Shown in pieces: positions 8,401-15,567 of a stretch of DNA of 64,000 bases (positions within the stretch are counted from its first letter, which is position 1; each line of letters begins with the position of its first letter). Location: positions 23,550 through 87,549 of the forward strand of contig JBBDRD010000037.1 of NCBI GenBank assembly GCA_040905665.1, read 5' to 3'. The stretch comes from DASVCN01 sp040905665. Lineage in GTDB: Bacteria; Deinococcota; Deinococci; Deinococcales; Trueperaceae. The translations under genes were made by a program, and so were the position numbers. The notes under the pieces are model-generated. The model was not told where the DNA came from and made no database searches. It worked only from the letters and a program-made list of their open reading frames with translations.

Positions 8401-9071
8401 AGCGTGCGGTAGCCCAGCAGCGCCGCCCCAAGCGCCGTACTGACCGCCGCCTGGGTCGGATCTACAACCGTGACGCCCAACCGGCGCTCGAGGGGTTCGC
8501 GGTAGCGCGCCATGCCGGCGCATCCCAGCACCAGCACATCTGCGCCCTCCTGGGCCACCAGCCGTTTGCCAACCGCTAACATTCGTTCACCCATGCTGCT
8601 GTCGTCGGCCAGCTCGGCGACGCTAGCTCCCACCGGGATGTCCCCGGCTAGCCGTTCGCTTATCCCCATGGCCCGGTACATCCGCCAATGGCGCGGGATC
8701 GAGGCGGCCAGGATCGAGATGACGCCGACCGAGTTGCCCAAGTTGAGGGCCGTTAGCAAGCCGGCGGCAGCGATACCGATTACCGGCTTGGGGGTGACTT
8801 CCCGTGCACCGTGCAGGCCGGGGTCCGAGAAGCAGGCGACGACGAAGGCGTCGTAGCTCTCCCTTTGCGCTCGCACCTCGTTTGCGAGGGGGACGGACAC
8901 GGTGTCGACGTCGAGTTGCGACTCGATTCCGCGAGGCGTACCCTCCAGTCCGACCACATCGATACATCCGCCAGTGGCGCGAAGGGGGTCGAGCGCGGCG
9001 TCGATACCGCGCGTCACCTCCTTGTTGCTGTTCGGATTGATTACCAACAGCTTTTTCACTTCACCTCGCAT
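8397..9071 (-). CDS. Asp/Glu/hydantoin racemase family protein
   Basis: A 224-residue two-domain racemase using two cysteines as acid and base. The cysteines lie in VACFSDPGLHGAR and LVLGCAGMARY, the positions expected for this family, and the N-terminus LLVINPNSNKEVT is typical of hydantoin and allantoin racemases. It would invert the stereocentre of a hydantoin or of allantoin so that both enantiomers enter the pathway. The ATG at 9071 has a GAGGTGA ribosome site 5 nt upstream; a GTG 15 nt downstream is less well spaced. The start region lies in a triplicated 16-nt repeat. The gene overlaps the M20 gene by four bases. Confidence 0.86.
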   Translation of the reverse strand: MRGEVKKLLVINPNSNKEVTRGIDAALDPLRATGGCIDVVGLEGTPRGIESQLDVDTVSVPLANEVRAQRESYDAFVVACFSDPGLHGAREVTPKPVIGIAAAGLLTALNLGNSVGVISILAASIPRHWRMYRAMGISERLAGDIPVGASVAELADDSSMGERMLAVGKRLVAQEGADVLVLGCAGMARYREPLERRLGVTVVDPTQAAVSTALGAALLGYRTL

Positions 9072-9103
9072 TCACTTCACCTCGCATTCATTTCACCTCG
9101 CGT
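9056..9103 (-). repeat. Three tandem 16-nt copies of a ribosome-binding and start region
   Basis: Two exact copies (9056-9071, 9072-9087) and a third with two differences (9088-9103) each carry GAGGTGAA followed by a start-like triplet on the minus strand. Sixteen is not a multiple of three, so only the copy at 9071 starts the racemase frame; the ATG at 9087 leads to a stop within eight codons. Confidence 0.85.
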
Positions 9104-9110
9104 TTAGTGG

Positions 9111-9164
9111 AGCTCGCACGGTCGCGAGCCCAGGTCATTTCAGCTCGGACGGTCGCGAGCCCAG
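9111..9164 (-). repeat. Direct duplication of the 3' end of the DapA-like gene
   Basis: A 23-nt segment (9142-9164) that lies inside the 3' end of the DapA-like gene is repeated with one mismatch at 9111-9133, 31 nt away, just past the stop codon. It adjoins the triplicated racemase start. Confidence 0.8.
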
Positions 9165-10055
9165 CTCGAGCCCTACCCGCGCGACTATCCGCTCCAACTC
9201 GATTTGGGTGTACTCGTCGAGGTTTGCGCCGGGAGGGCGAATGTGCGTGGTAGCGAAGACGCCCCGCTTCCAGTAGATGTGCTTGCGGAACGCCAGGCCG
9301 ATGTTCGGCTGGAACTCGTAGCGAATGAGGGGCATGTACTTGTCGAACGTCGCCGCAGCTCCGTCTCGATCCCCGCGCTTGAACTGCTCGTAGATCTTCA
9401 CGAGCACCTCCGGAAAAGCGAAGCCGGTCATTATTCCGATAGAGCCGCGCTCGAGCTCCTCGAGGAAGTACTCGCCGCCCAGCCCGCCGAACACTCCGAG
9501 CTTCCCCTCGGAGTACTCCAAGGCCCGGCTGAGCTTATTGAGCACCGGGGCCTCTTCGAGCTTGACGTAGGGGGTATGGCCGTCGCGGGCCAGTGAGCCG
9601 ATGAGTTCGGCAGATAGGGTGATCCCGAACGACTGGGGAAAGTCGTGGATTACCACCGGGATGGAGATCGACCGAGCGATCGTACGGTAGTGGGCGTGGA
9701 GGGCGGCATCGTTTTGCGGAGGGATCGGCGCGACGAACACCGATTTCGCGCCCAGCGCTTCGGCCTGCCGAGCCTGCTCGACCGCTCCGGCCGTACCCAG
9801 GGCGCGCACCCCCACCGAAACCGGAATCTTGCCCCCCGCTTGCTCCACCACCGTTTGGGCGACCTGCTGGCGCTCCGCATCGGAGAGCTTGTGCGCTTCA
9901 CCCAGGAAACCGAGGATGGCTACGCCCTGCACACCGACTTCGAGCTGGAAGTCGATCAGCCGGCGCAGGCTCTCCAGATCGAGCGCTCCATCCTCGAGGA
10001 AGGGCGTGGGGAGGATCGGGTGTACTCCTTCAAAAGACGCGTTTTGAGACGACAT
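9135..10055 (-). CDS. DapA/NanA-family aldolase or hydro-lyase of unknown substrate
   Basis: A 306-residue TIM-barrel protein of the dihydrodipicolinate synthase superfamily, which uses a lysine Schiff base with pyruvate or another oxo-acid. The Schiff-base lysine is Lys165 in YVKLEEAP. The usual GTTGE loop reads GFLGEA, and the conserved catalytic tyrosine of the YNxP motif is replaced by His137 (IHDFP). It is therefore unlikely to be lysine-pathway DapA. Its place between the importer permeases and the racemase suggests a carbon-cleaving step on the product of the ureide pathway. An AGGAG site precedes the ATG at 10055. The 3' end is partly duplicated downstream. Confidence 0.8.
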   Translation of the reverse strand: MSSQNASFEGVHPILPTPFLEDGALDLESLRRLIDFQLEVGVQGVAILGFLGEAHKLSDAERQQVAQTVVEQAGGKIPVSVGVRALGTAGAVEQARQAEALGAKSVFVAPIPPQNDAALHAHYRTIARSISIPVVIHDFPQSFGITLSAELIGSLARDGHTPYVKLEEAPVLNKLSRALEYSEGKLGVFGGLGGEYFLEELERGSIGIMTGFAFPEVLVKIYEQFKRGDRDGAAATFDKYMPLIRYEFQPNIGLAFRKHIYWKRGVFATTHIRPPGANLDEYTQIELERIVARVGLELGSRPSELK

Positions 10056-10070
10056 GCTGCTCCTTTCGAA

Positions 10071-10742
10071 CTACTTGATGACGACGACTTCCCGCTGCAT
10101 ACGGGAGATGATGCGAACCAGCGGCCACAGCAGAATGAAGTACATCAGGGCGGCGGCCACGAGCGGGGTGGGATTGAAGAGAAGTCCCTGAGCGATCTGA
10201 GCCGAGCGCAGCAGCTCCTGAAGCGCAACGACAGATGCGAGTGAGGTCTGCTTGGTGAGTTCCAGGATGTTGGTGACGAGGTCCGGGAGGACGTTCCGGG
10301 CGCCTTGCGGAATGATTACATGAATGAGGGCCTGAGGGGCGTTGAGACCGCTGGAGCGAGCGGCTTCCCTCTGGCCCGCCGGCACGGACTCGATCCCGGC
10401 GCGGAAGATCTCTCCGAAGAAACTCGAACCGTTGAGGACGAGCGCCAGGACTACCGCTTCGAAATTCCCGAGCCGCAGGCCCAGGAACGGCAGGGCGTTG
10501 TAGATGAATATCAGCAGTACCAGCGGTGGGATGGAGCGCAGGAAATCGATGTAGCCCACCAGGACGAAATTTAGGAAGCGGTTGTTGAGGCTCTGCAGGG
10601 CCGCGATGAGGAGGCCCGCCAGTGCCGCCAACGGAATGATGACCGCCGTGAGAACCAGGGTCAAACGCAGGCCCTCGAGCAGCAGTGGCATGACCTCTCG
10701 CAGGATCTCGAGGTTGAAGAAGGTATCGAGGAAGAGTTCCAT
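10071..10742 (-). CDS. Polar amino acid-type ABC transporter permease (HisM/GlnP family), second subunit
   Basis: A 223-residue inner-membrane permease with about five helices and the EAA coupling motif of the HisMQ family (SGLNAPQALIHVIIPQGARN). It forms the channel with the preceding permease and couples to the ATPase at 11427-12251. Its ATG shares one base with the stop of the upstream permease (TGATG), so the two are translated as a unit. The ligand is inferred from context to be a hydantoin, ureide or related amino acid derivative. It is not distinguishable from an ordinary amino acid permease by sequence alone. Confidence 0.88.
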   Translation of the reverse strand: MELFLDTFFNLEILREVMPLLLEGLRLTLVLTAVIIPLAALAGLLIAALQSLNNRFLNFVLVGYIDFLRSIPPLVLLIFIYNALPFLGLRLGNFEAVVLALVLNGSSFFGEIFRAGIESVPAGQREAARSSGLNAPQALIHVIIPQGARNVLPDLVTNILELTKQTSLASVVALQELLRSAQIAQGLLFNPTPLVAAALMYFILLWPLVRIISRMQREVVVIK

Positions 10743-11419
10743 CAGACGCTCCGCCAGCTACCGTAGCGGCGTTCCAGCCAGCGAGTGAAGCGCACGAAGG
10801 GGAAGAACAAGATGAGGTAGAGGATCGCTCCCATGGTGAGAGGAGACGGGTTGGCCGCGAGAGACTGCGCGCTCGTAGCTACGCTGAGGATCTCCTGCAC
10901 GGCGATGACCGAACCGAGGGAGGTCCCTTTGGTGATGGCGATGGTGCGGTTAGTAAGCGGCGGGATCGCAATCTGGATCGCCTGGGGCAAAATCACGACG
11001 AAGATAGCCTGCGTCCTGTTGAGTCCGGTGGAGCGCGCCGCTTCCCACTGCCCTTTGTCGATAGCGGTGATTCCCGCCCAGAAGATCTCCTCGGCAAAGG
11101 CGGCCAGCACCAGGGTGAGTGCGACGACAGTAGCCGTAAAGGAGCTCATGACGATTCCCGCGTAAGGCAGGGCGAAGTAGGTGAGGACGACGATGACCAG
11201 CAGCGGGATGGCGCGAAAGAAATCGACAAGGAATACGATCAGCCAGTTGAGCGGCCTGATGCGGTAGGTCCTCACGACCGCCAGGAGCAAGCCGAGAGGC
11301 ACGCCCAGCAAAATGATCAGCACGGCCATCTCGACCGTGATCAGGAGACCCTTTAGCAGATCCGGAAGATACCGGGCGATGACCTCTAGATTGAAATAGT
11401 AGTTGAGAATCTGCTCCAT
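10742..11419 (-). CDS. Polar amino acid-type ABC transporter permease (HisM/GlnP family), first subunit
   Basis: A 225-residue inner-membrane permease, paralogous to the next gene, with N-terminal LLITVEMAVLIILLGVPLGLLL and an EAA motif region TGLNRTQAIFVVILPQAIQ. The ATG at 11419 is preferred over an ORF start at 11539 because homologues begin just before the first helix and the longer frame overlaps the ATPase gene. It stops one base into the start of the second permease and begins 7 nt after the ATPase stop. Together with the ATPase and the binding protein at 12389-13237 it makes a complete importer. Confidence 0.87.
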   Translation of the reverse strand: MEQILNYYFNLEVIARYLPDLLKGLLITVEMAVLIILLGVPLGLLLAVVRTYRIRPLNWLIVFLVDFFRAIPLLVIVVLTYFALPYAGIVMSSFTATVVALTLVLAAFAEEIFWAGITAIDKGQWEAARSTGLNRTQAIFVVILPQAIQIAIPPLTNRTIAITKGTSLGSVIAVQEILSVATSAQSLAANPSPLTMGAILYLILFFPFVRFTRWLERRYGSWRSV

Positions 11420-11426
11420 CGGCGGC

Positions 11427-12251
11427 CTAAGTATGTACTCGGCGGATGAATTCCTTGAGGCGTGGTTCCTTGGGGTTGCCGAACAGGTCCGCTGGGCTCC
11501 CGGACTCCAGGATTTGGCCGCCATGAACGAAGACGACATGATCCGCCACGTCCCGCGCGAACTGCATTTCGTGGGTGACCACGATCATCGTCATGCCGCT
11601 CTCCTTGAGTTGACGCATGACGCCCAGAACCTCCCCTACCAGCTCGGGATCGAGGGCAGAGGTGGGTTCGTCGAAGAGCACGACCTTGGGTTCCATGGCA
11701 ACGGCGCGCGCAATACCTACGCGCTGTTGCTGCCCGCCCGACAGCTGGCCCGGGTACTGTTTCCTCTTGTCGCTCAGGCCGACCTGATCGAGGTAGTACT
11801 CCGCTCGCTCGAGCGCCTCCTTGCGCTTCATGCCCAACACCCGGCGGAGAGCCAGGGCGACATTTCCGACCGCAGTCATGTGCGGATACAGATTGATCGA
11901 CTGGAACACCATCCCGATCTCCCTGCGCACCTTGTTGATGTTCACGCCCTTGCGGGTGATTTCGACGTCGTCGAGATAGATCTTCCCGCCGGTGGGCTCC
12001 TCCAGCCGGTTGATGCAGCGCAGCAGAGTGCTCTTCCCGGAGCCCGAGGCGCCGATGATCACGACCGCTTCGGTCTCCTTGACTGCCAGGTCGATACCCT
12101 TGAGAATCTCCTGATTACCGAACGATTTCCTGAGGCTCACGATTCTGACGAGATCATTACCGGCGGTGTCATTACTGGCGGTGGCATTACTGGCGGTGTC
12201 ATTGCCGGCCGTTGCTTTGCCGACGACGTCCTTGCTGGCGGCGTCCTTCAT
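11427..12251 (-). CDS. Polar amino acid-type ABC transporter ATP-binding protein (GlnQ family)
   Basis: A 274-residue ATPase that powers the importer from the cytosolic face. Walker A is GASGSGKST (residues 67-75), the signature is LSGGQQQR, Walker B is VVLFDEPTSAL and the switch histidine is in VVTHEMQF. It is the only ABC ATPase in the window. Its N-terminus is odd: about 33 extra residues precede the usual start and contain four near-identical pentapeptides (AGNDT, ASNAT, ASNDT, AGND). The ATG at 12251 has a GGAG site 5 nt upstream and no alternative start lies between the repeat and the domain, so the extension is probably translated. Confidence 0.92.
   Translation of the reverse strand: MKDAASKDVVGKATAGNDTASNATASNDTAGNDLVRIVSLRKSFGNQEILKGIDLAVKETEAVVIIGASGSGKSTLLRCINRLEEPTGGKIYLDDVEITRKGVNINKVRREIGMVFQSINLYPHMTAVGNVALALRRVLGMKRKEALERAEYYLDQVGLSDKRKQYPGQLSGGQQQRVGIARAVAMEPKVVLFDEPTSALDPELVGEVLGVMRQLKESGMTMIVVTHEMQFARDVADHVVFVHGGQILESGSPADLFGNPKEPRLKEFIRRVHT
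12154..12213 (-). repeat. In-frame 15-nt tandem repeat in the ATPase N-terminus
   Basis: Four 15-nt units (12154-12168, 12169-12183, 12184-12198, 12199-12213) differ by one to a few bases and keep the reading frame. They code for a low-complexity Ala-Gly/Ser-Asn-Asp/Ala-Thr extension. Confidence 0.85.
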
Positions 12252-12262
12252 CGGTCTCCAAA

Positions 12263-12348
12263 ACTCGGTCCTAAATATTCGATCTCGAAACCACGATTCT
12301 GACAGCGCGATCCTGAAAGCACGGTCCTAAGAACGCGGTCCTAAAGAA
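12263..12348. repeat. Degenerate 14-nt tandem array between binding-protein and ATPase genes
   Basis: About six units share a core like CGGTCCTAA or CGATCCTGA. The best four are at 12293-12306, 12307-12320, 12321-12334 and 12335-12348, with period 14. The array fills most of the gap between the hairpin after the binding-protein gene and the ATPase ribosome site. Confidence 0.7.
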
Positions 12349-12380
12349 CCAGGCGCCGCCGACACTGGCCGACGCCTGGT
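12348..12380 (-). terminator. Intercistronic hairpin after the binding-protein gene
   Basis: ACCAGGCG and CGCCTGGT form an 8-bp stem around 17 nt. On the minus strand it is followed by TTCTTT. It lies just after the stop of the binding protein, so it probably protects or attenuates the message to give more binding protein than membrane components. Confidence 0.6.
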
Positions 12381-12388
12381 AGATCGGA

Positions 12389-13237
12389 CTATTCGCAGTC
12401 TGGAACGTGGTAGTCGTAACTGTGGCCGGGGAGGTTGGGGAAACCGAATCCGGCATGCACCACGGCGGCGGCCAAGCCGGCGTCGGGTGCGCTGTTGAAC
12501 CACTCCCGGTGAATTTCCGCCAGGGTCCCATCGAGTTTGACGCACTCGAGCGCTCGCTCGATCTCGTTCCGGAGTTCGGAGTCGTCAGGCCTAAAGGCGA
12601 ATGCGAAGCTCTGGTTTGTATCCATGAAGTAGAGCTCAGCAAGGCGAGGGTTCTGGACCGCCGCATAGCGCACTACCGGAACCTCCGCCATTGCTACCAA
12701 GGCACGACCGGTCGCGACGGCCTGGAAGGCGTCGGCGACCTTGTTATAGCGCTGCACTTCGAAGCCGTAGCTTTGAGCGTTCTCGGTGGCCCAGGTGTCG
12801 GAAACGCTACCGCTGTTTACCGCCAAGGTCTGGCCTTCCAGCTCCTCGAGGCTGCTCAGTCGTTCGGAGTCGGAGCTGCCCAACAGGCTGAGTCCGGTGG
12901 GGAGGTACGGCTCGGAGAACATCATCTCCTGGGCTCGTTCCTCGGTCACGGTCACCATGCCCAGGATGAAATCGTACCTGCTGGCGTAGAGACCCGCGAA
13001 GATCGAAGCGAAGTTGGTATCGACGATTTCGACGTCGCTGTAGTCGAGGTATTCGATCATGGCGTTGATCAGATCGACGGAGAAGCCGGTGAGTTCGCCT
13101 TGCGTGGTCGTCATTGCGAAGGGGGCGAAGCCGACATCGGTAGCGACGGTCAGGGTGCCCTTGTCTTGGTCGTCCTGGGCCTGGGCGAAGCCAATGAAGA
13201 TGCCCAGTGTGAGTAGTAAGAGCGCAATTCGTCTCAT
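12389..13237 (-). CDS. Amino acid-type ABC transporter substrate-binding protein (family 3)
   Basis: A 282-residue periplasmic binding protein. A Sec signal peptide covers about residues 1-20 (MRRIALLLLTLGIFIGFAQA) with no lipobox cysteine. The mature part has TLTVATDVGFAPF and GFSVDLINAM, the paired motifs of SBP_bac_3 proteins, then LGMVTVTEERAQEMMFSEPY. It delivers the ligand to the two permeases and the ATPase that follow. The ATG at 13237 has AAAGGAAA upstream. The cluster context points to a hydantoin, ureide or derived amino acid as ligand. It lies between a four-unit tandem repeat and a hairpin, both outside the coding sequence. Confidence 0.9.
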   Translation of the reverse strand: MRRIALLLLTLGIFIGFAQAQDDQDKGTLTVATDVGFAPFAMTTTQGELTGFSVDLINAMIEYLDYSDVEIVDTNFASIFAGLYASRYDFILGMVTVTEERAQEMMFSEPYLPTGLSLLGSSDSERLSSLEELEGQTLAVNSGSVSDTWATENAQSYGFEVQRYNKVADAFQAVATGRALVAMAEVPVVRYAAVQNPRLAELYFMDTNQSFAFAFRPDDSELRNEIERALECVKLDGTLAEIHREWFNSAPDAGLAAAVVHAGFGFPNLPGHSYDYHVPDCE

Positions 13238-13253
13238 CTTGGTGTTTCCTTTC

Positions 13254-13320
13254 AGGAATGGCGCGGGTTCAGGAATGGCGTGAGTTAGGAATGGCGCGGG
13301 TTTAGGAATGGCGTGGGGTC
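13254..13320 (-). repeat. Four tandem copies of the 3' end of the cyclic amidohydrolase gene
   Basis: Units of 16-17 nt starting AGGAATGGCG lie at 13254-13270, 13271-13286, 13287-13303 and 13304-13320. The last unit is the 3' end of the amidohydrolase coding sequence itself (stop at 13302-13304). The other three are downstream copies of it. Confidence 0.88.
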
Positions 13321-14666
13321 ACGAAGGCGCCGCTACCTTCCGCAGCGGTCACCTCATTTCCGTCGAAGGCCTCTCGGCCCCTTACTAACGTCTTCACCAC
13401 CTTTCCGGTGAGCTTCATGCCGTCGTACGGACTCCAGCGGGCGACCGATTGACCCTTGCCGGCGTCGAGCGTCCAGCGTTGGGAGGGATCGAGCACGGTG
13501 ACGTCGGCGTCGGCGCCAACAAGCAGCGCTCCTTTTCGCGGATAGAGACCGTACCTCTTTGCCGGGCCCGCGGAAAGGAGTTCGGCTAGCGCAGGAAGCT
13601 CAAGCGCGCGGTCGACGACTGCGGAGCTATACGTGAGGGGTAGCAGATGCTCCACCCCCGGCAAGCCCGATGCGTTATCGAAGATGTTGGGTTTGTCTTT
13701 GAAGTCGGCCGACCAGGGGGCGTGATCCGACGTGACGAAGTCGATTCCTCCGGCGAACAACCGGCGCCACAGCTCGCTTTGGATCGCCTCGTCGCGCACG
13801 GGAGGATTGCATTTGGCGTAGGCGCCCTTCTCTCGAAGCGCTTCCTCGGTGAGTAGCAGATACTGTATGCAAGTTTCCGCCGTCACATCGACGCCTTGGG
13901 CCCGGTACCACTCGACGGCCTCGTACCCCTGCGGCGCGGTGAGGTGAGCGATATGAAGCTTTATCGGGTAGGCCCGCGCAAGCTCGAGCAGCTTGAGCAC
14001 CGCAATCGACTCCGAGATGGGCGGACGGCTCCAGCAGTGGGCCTCCGGATGCTCTTCACCCAGTGGGCGCAACTCCTCGATGAGGGGGTCGATAATCGTT
14101 CCCGACTCTGCATGGAACGTCGCGACCAGGCCCACCTTCTGCAGCTCTCGGAAGATCTTGATGAGCTCAAAGTCGGGAATTTCCGGGAAACGGTCGGGAT
14201 CGGTCTCGTAGGTCGAAAACTTGAAGGCGCACACCCCAGCCTGGGCGAGCGGCACAATCTGCTTCCAGCCGTCATACTTGGTGGTCGTGCCGAACAGGGC
14301 TACGTCCACCACCGCTTCTCGTTCGACGACGTCGATCTTCGCTCGCAGCAACTCCGTAGTGGTAGTGGCTCGGGGCCGGTCGTACGGCATATCGATTACG
14401 GTGCTAACGCCTCCGGCAGCCGCGGCCCGAGTAAGGCGGTACACGCCTTCCTGGTCGCTGCTACTGCTGTAGGCGTGAACGTGGGCGTCGATGATCCCGG
14501 GAAAAATCAGACAGCCGGAATAATCTTGCTTCTCGGGACTGTCGGGAAGCTCGTCATGCCGATAGATGCCCGAAATCCGGCCATCGGTGATAGCCACAGC
14601 GCCGCCCGGTACTACCCCAGAAGGCAAGACCACATCCCCGACTACAAGGACGTCACACGACATCAT
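13302..14666 (-). CDS. Cyclic amidohydrolase (allantoinase / hydantoinase type)
   Basis: A 454-residue amidohydrolase-superfamily enzyme that opens a cyclic ureide such as allantoin, a hydantoin or a dihydropyrimidine. The binuclear metal site is complete: His62 and His64 in DAHVHAYS, the carboxylated Lys149 in AFKFSTYE, His185 in FHAESG, His241 in HIAHLT and Asp314 in TSDHAPW. The text around them (AAAAGGVSTVIDMP, ETCIQYLLLTEEAL, KCNPPVR) is closer to allantoinase AllB than to D-hydantoinase. It overlaps the IclR gene by 14 nt. Together with the racemase and the M20 hydrolase downstream it makes a full ring-opening module. The exact ring substrate is not proven. Confidence 0.88.
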   Translation of the reverse strand: MMSCDVLVVGDVVLPSGVVPGGAVAITDGRISGIYRHDELPDSPEKQDYSGCLIFPGIIDAHVHAYSSSSDQEGVYRLTRAAAAGGVSTVIDMPYDRPRATTTTELLRAKIDVVEREAVVDVALFGTTTKYDGWKQIVPLAQAGVCAFKFSTYETDPDRFPEIPDFELIKIFRELQKVGLVATFHAESGTIIDPLIEELRPLGEEHPEAHCWSRPPISESIAVLKLLELARAYPIKLHIAHLTAPQGYEAVEWYRAQGVDVTAETCIQYLLLTEEALREKGAYAKCNPPVRDEAIQSELWRRLFAGGIDFVTSDHAPWSADFKDKPNIFDNASGLPGVEHLLPLTYSSAVVDRALELPALAELLSAGPAKRYGLYPRKGALLVGADADVTVLDPSQRWTLDAGKGQSVARWSPYDGMKLTGKVVKTLVRGREAFDGNEVTAAEGSGAFVTPRHS

Positions 14667-15402
14667 CCAACTCCCATCCCTCGATGTTCGACATCCTTCT
14701 CGCGGCGACCAGAGTCAGCTGGATGAGCTTCTCCTCTGCCCCTCGAATCCGGAAACCTGGCCCGATGACACTCAGAGAAGCTTCGAGCGCGCCATTGAGT
14801 TTGAACACCGGTGCGCCGACCGCCCATACGCCCTCATCCACCTCGCCGTAACTCACGGCGTACCCTTGCTCGCGGATAACAGGCATCTCGTTTCGCAGGG
14901 CCCCCTTTTCATCTTCGCAGAGGTCACCGCTCGAGTCGATAAGCTGCTCGACCCACTCGGGAGGCAGGAACGGCAGCATGGCTTTGGCAGAGGCGCCCCG
15001 CAGCATCGGCTTGGCGACACCCTTCGAGAACGTGTAGCGCAGATGCCGAGCGCTCTCGATAGTGTCGATACAGACGGCTACCTTATCGACCGGCACGAGA
15101 AGCGCGACTGTCTCTCCCGTTTGCTGAGCGATGTCGCGCATTATCGGGTGATACGAGCTCCTTTCGAAGCACTTTCGGAAGGCGGTTTCCAGCTGAACGC
15201 TGCGCGGGCCGAGGGTGTACTTGGAATCCTGGCGCTCCCAGACCATGCCGCTGCTCTTTAACGAGGAAAGGTAACGGTAGCTGGTGCTGGGCGGCATCTC
15301 GAGGTGAGCGGCCACTTCCTTCACCGTCAGGGCAAGGTGCTCCGCAAGCAGGAACAACACCTGCATTGTTCGGTCCACCGTGTGAAGCCTTTGCGATTCC
15401 AT
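14653..15402 (-). CDS. IclR family transcriptional regulator of the ureide/hydantoin operon
   Basis: A 249-residue regulator with an N-terminal winged helix (LTVKEVAAHLEMPPSTSYRYLSSLK split over residues 30-55) and the C-terminal IclR effector domain (TGETVALLVPVDKVAVCIDT). It probably senses a pathway intermediate and controls the operon it heads. The ATG at 15402 is chosen because GGAGG lies just upstream; the ATG at 15417 has no ribosome site. It overlaps the amidohydrolase start by 14 nt. Two inverted repeats in the upstream gap are candidate binding sites. Confidence 0.88.
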   Translation of the reverse strand: MESQRLHTVDRTMQVLFLLAEHLALTVKEVAAHLEMPPSTSYRYLSSLKSSGMVWERQDSKYTLGPRSVQLETAFRKCFERSSYHPIMRDIAQQTGETVALLVPVDKVAVCIDTIESARHLRYTFSKGVAKPMLRGASAKAMLPFLPPEWVEQLIDSSGDLCEDEKGALRNEMPVIREQGYAVSYGEVDEGVWAVGAPVFKLNGALEASLSVIGPGFRIRGAEEKLIQLTLVAARRMSNIEGWELDDVV

Positions 15403-15432
15403 GCTCCTCCGCCGCATAGGATTGGCAAAACT

Positions 15433-15463
15433 GCTGCCGTTGCTTGTTTATGCAAAGGGCAGC
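15433..15463. promoter_or_regulatory. Imperfect inverted repeat upstream of the IclR gene
   Basis: GCTGCCGTTGC (15433-15443) and GCAAAGGGCAGC (15452-15463) are imperfect inverted copies around an AT-rich centre, 31-61 nt before the IclR start. This is a plausible autoregulatory operator. Confidence 0.4.
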
Positions 15464-15496
15464 ATAGTTGAGAAAAGTGGAAAAACGCAAGCGTAT

Positions 15497-15526
15497 ATTC
15501 TCGGAGAGTGAGAACGGGCCGAGAAT
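15497..15526. promoter_or_regulatory. Perfect 8-bp inverted repeat upstream of the IclR gene
   Basis: ATTCTCGG (15497-15504) and CCGAGAAT (15519-15526) form perfect arms 14 nt apart. The site may be a second operator or part of the promoter region of the operon. Confidence 0.4.
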
Positions 15527-15540
15527 GGGGCGCCGTAGAG

Positions 15541-15558
15541 CTCCGCTTCGGAGCGGAG
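15541..15558 (-). terminator. Hairpin after the flavin reductase gene
   Basis: CTCCGCT and AGCGGAG form a 7-bp stem with a 4-nt loop just past the flavin reductase stop. There is no T-run, so it may be a weak terminator or a message stabiliser. Confidence 0.45.
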
Positions 15559-15567
15559 TGGATTAGC

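Noticed and set aside
9135..10055. dapA (lysine synthesis) identity
   Set aside because: The catalytic tyrosine is replaced by histidine and the GTTGE loop is altered; the gene lies in a catabolic operon.
13254..13320. Repeat array as a CRISPR
   Set aside because: Units are 16-17 nt and directly abutting, without spacers, and the last unit is coding sequence; no cas genes occur.
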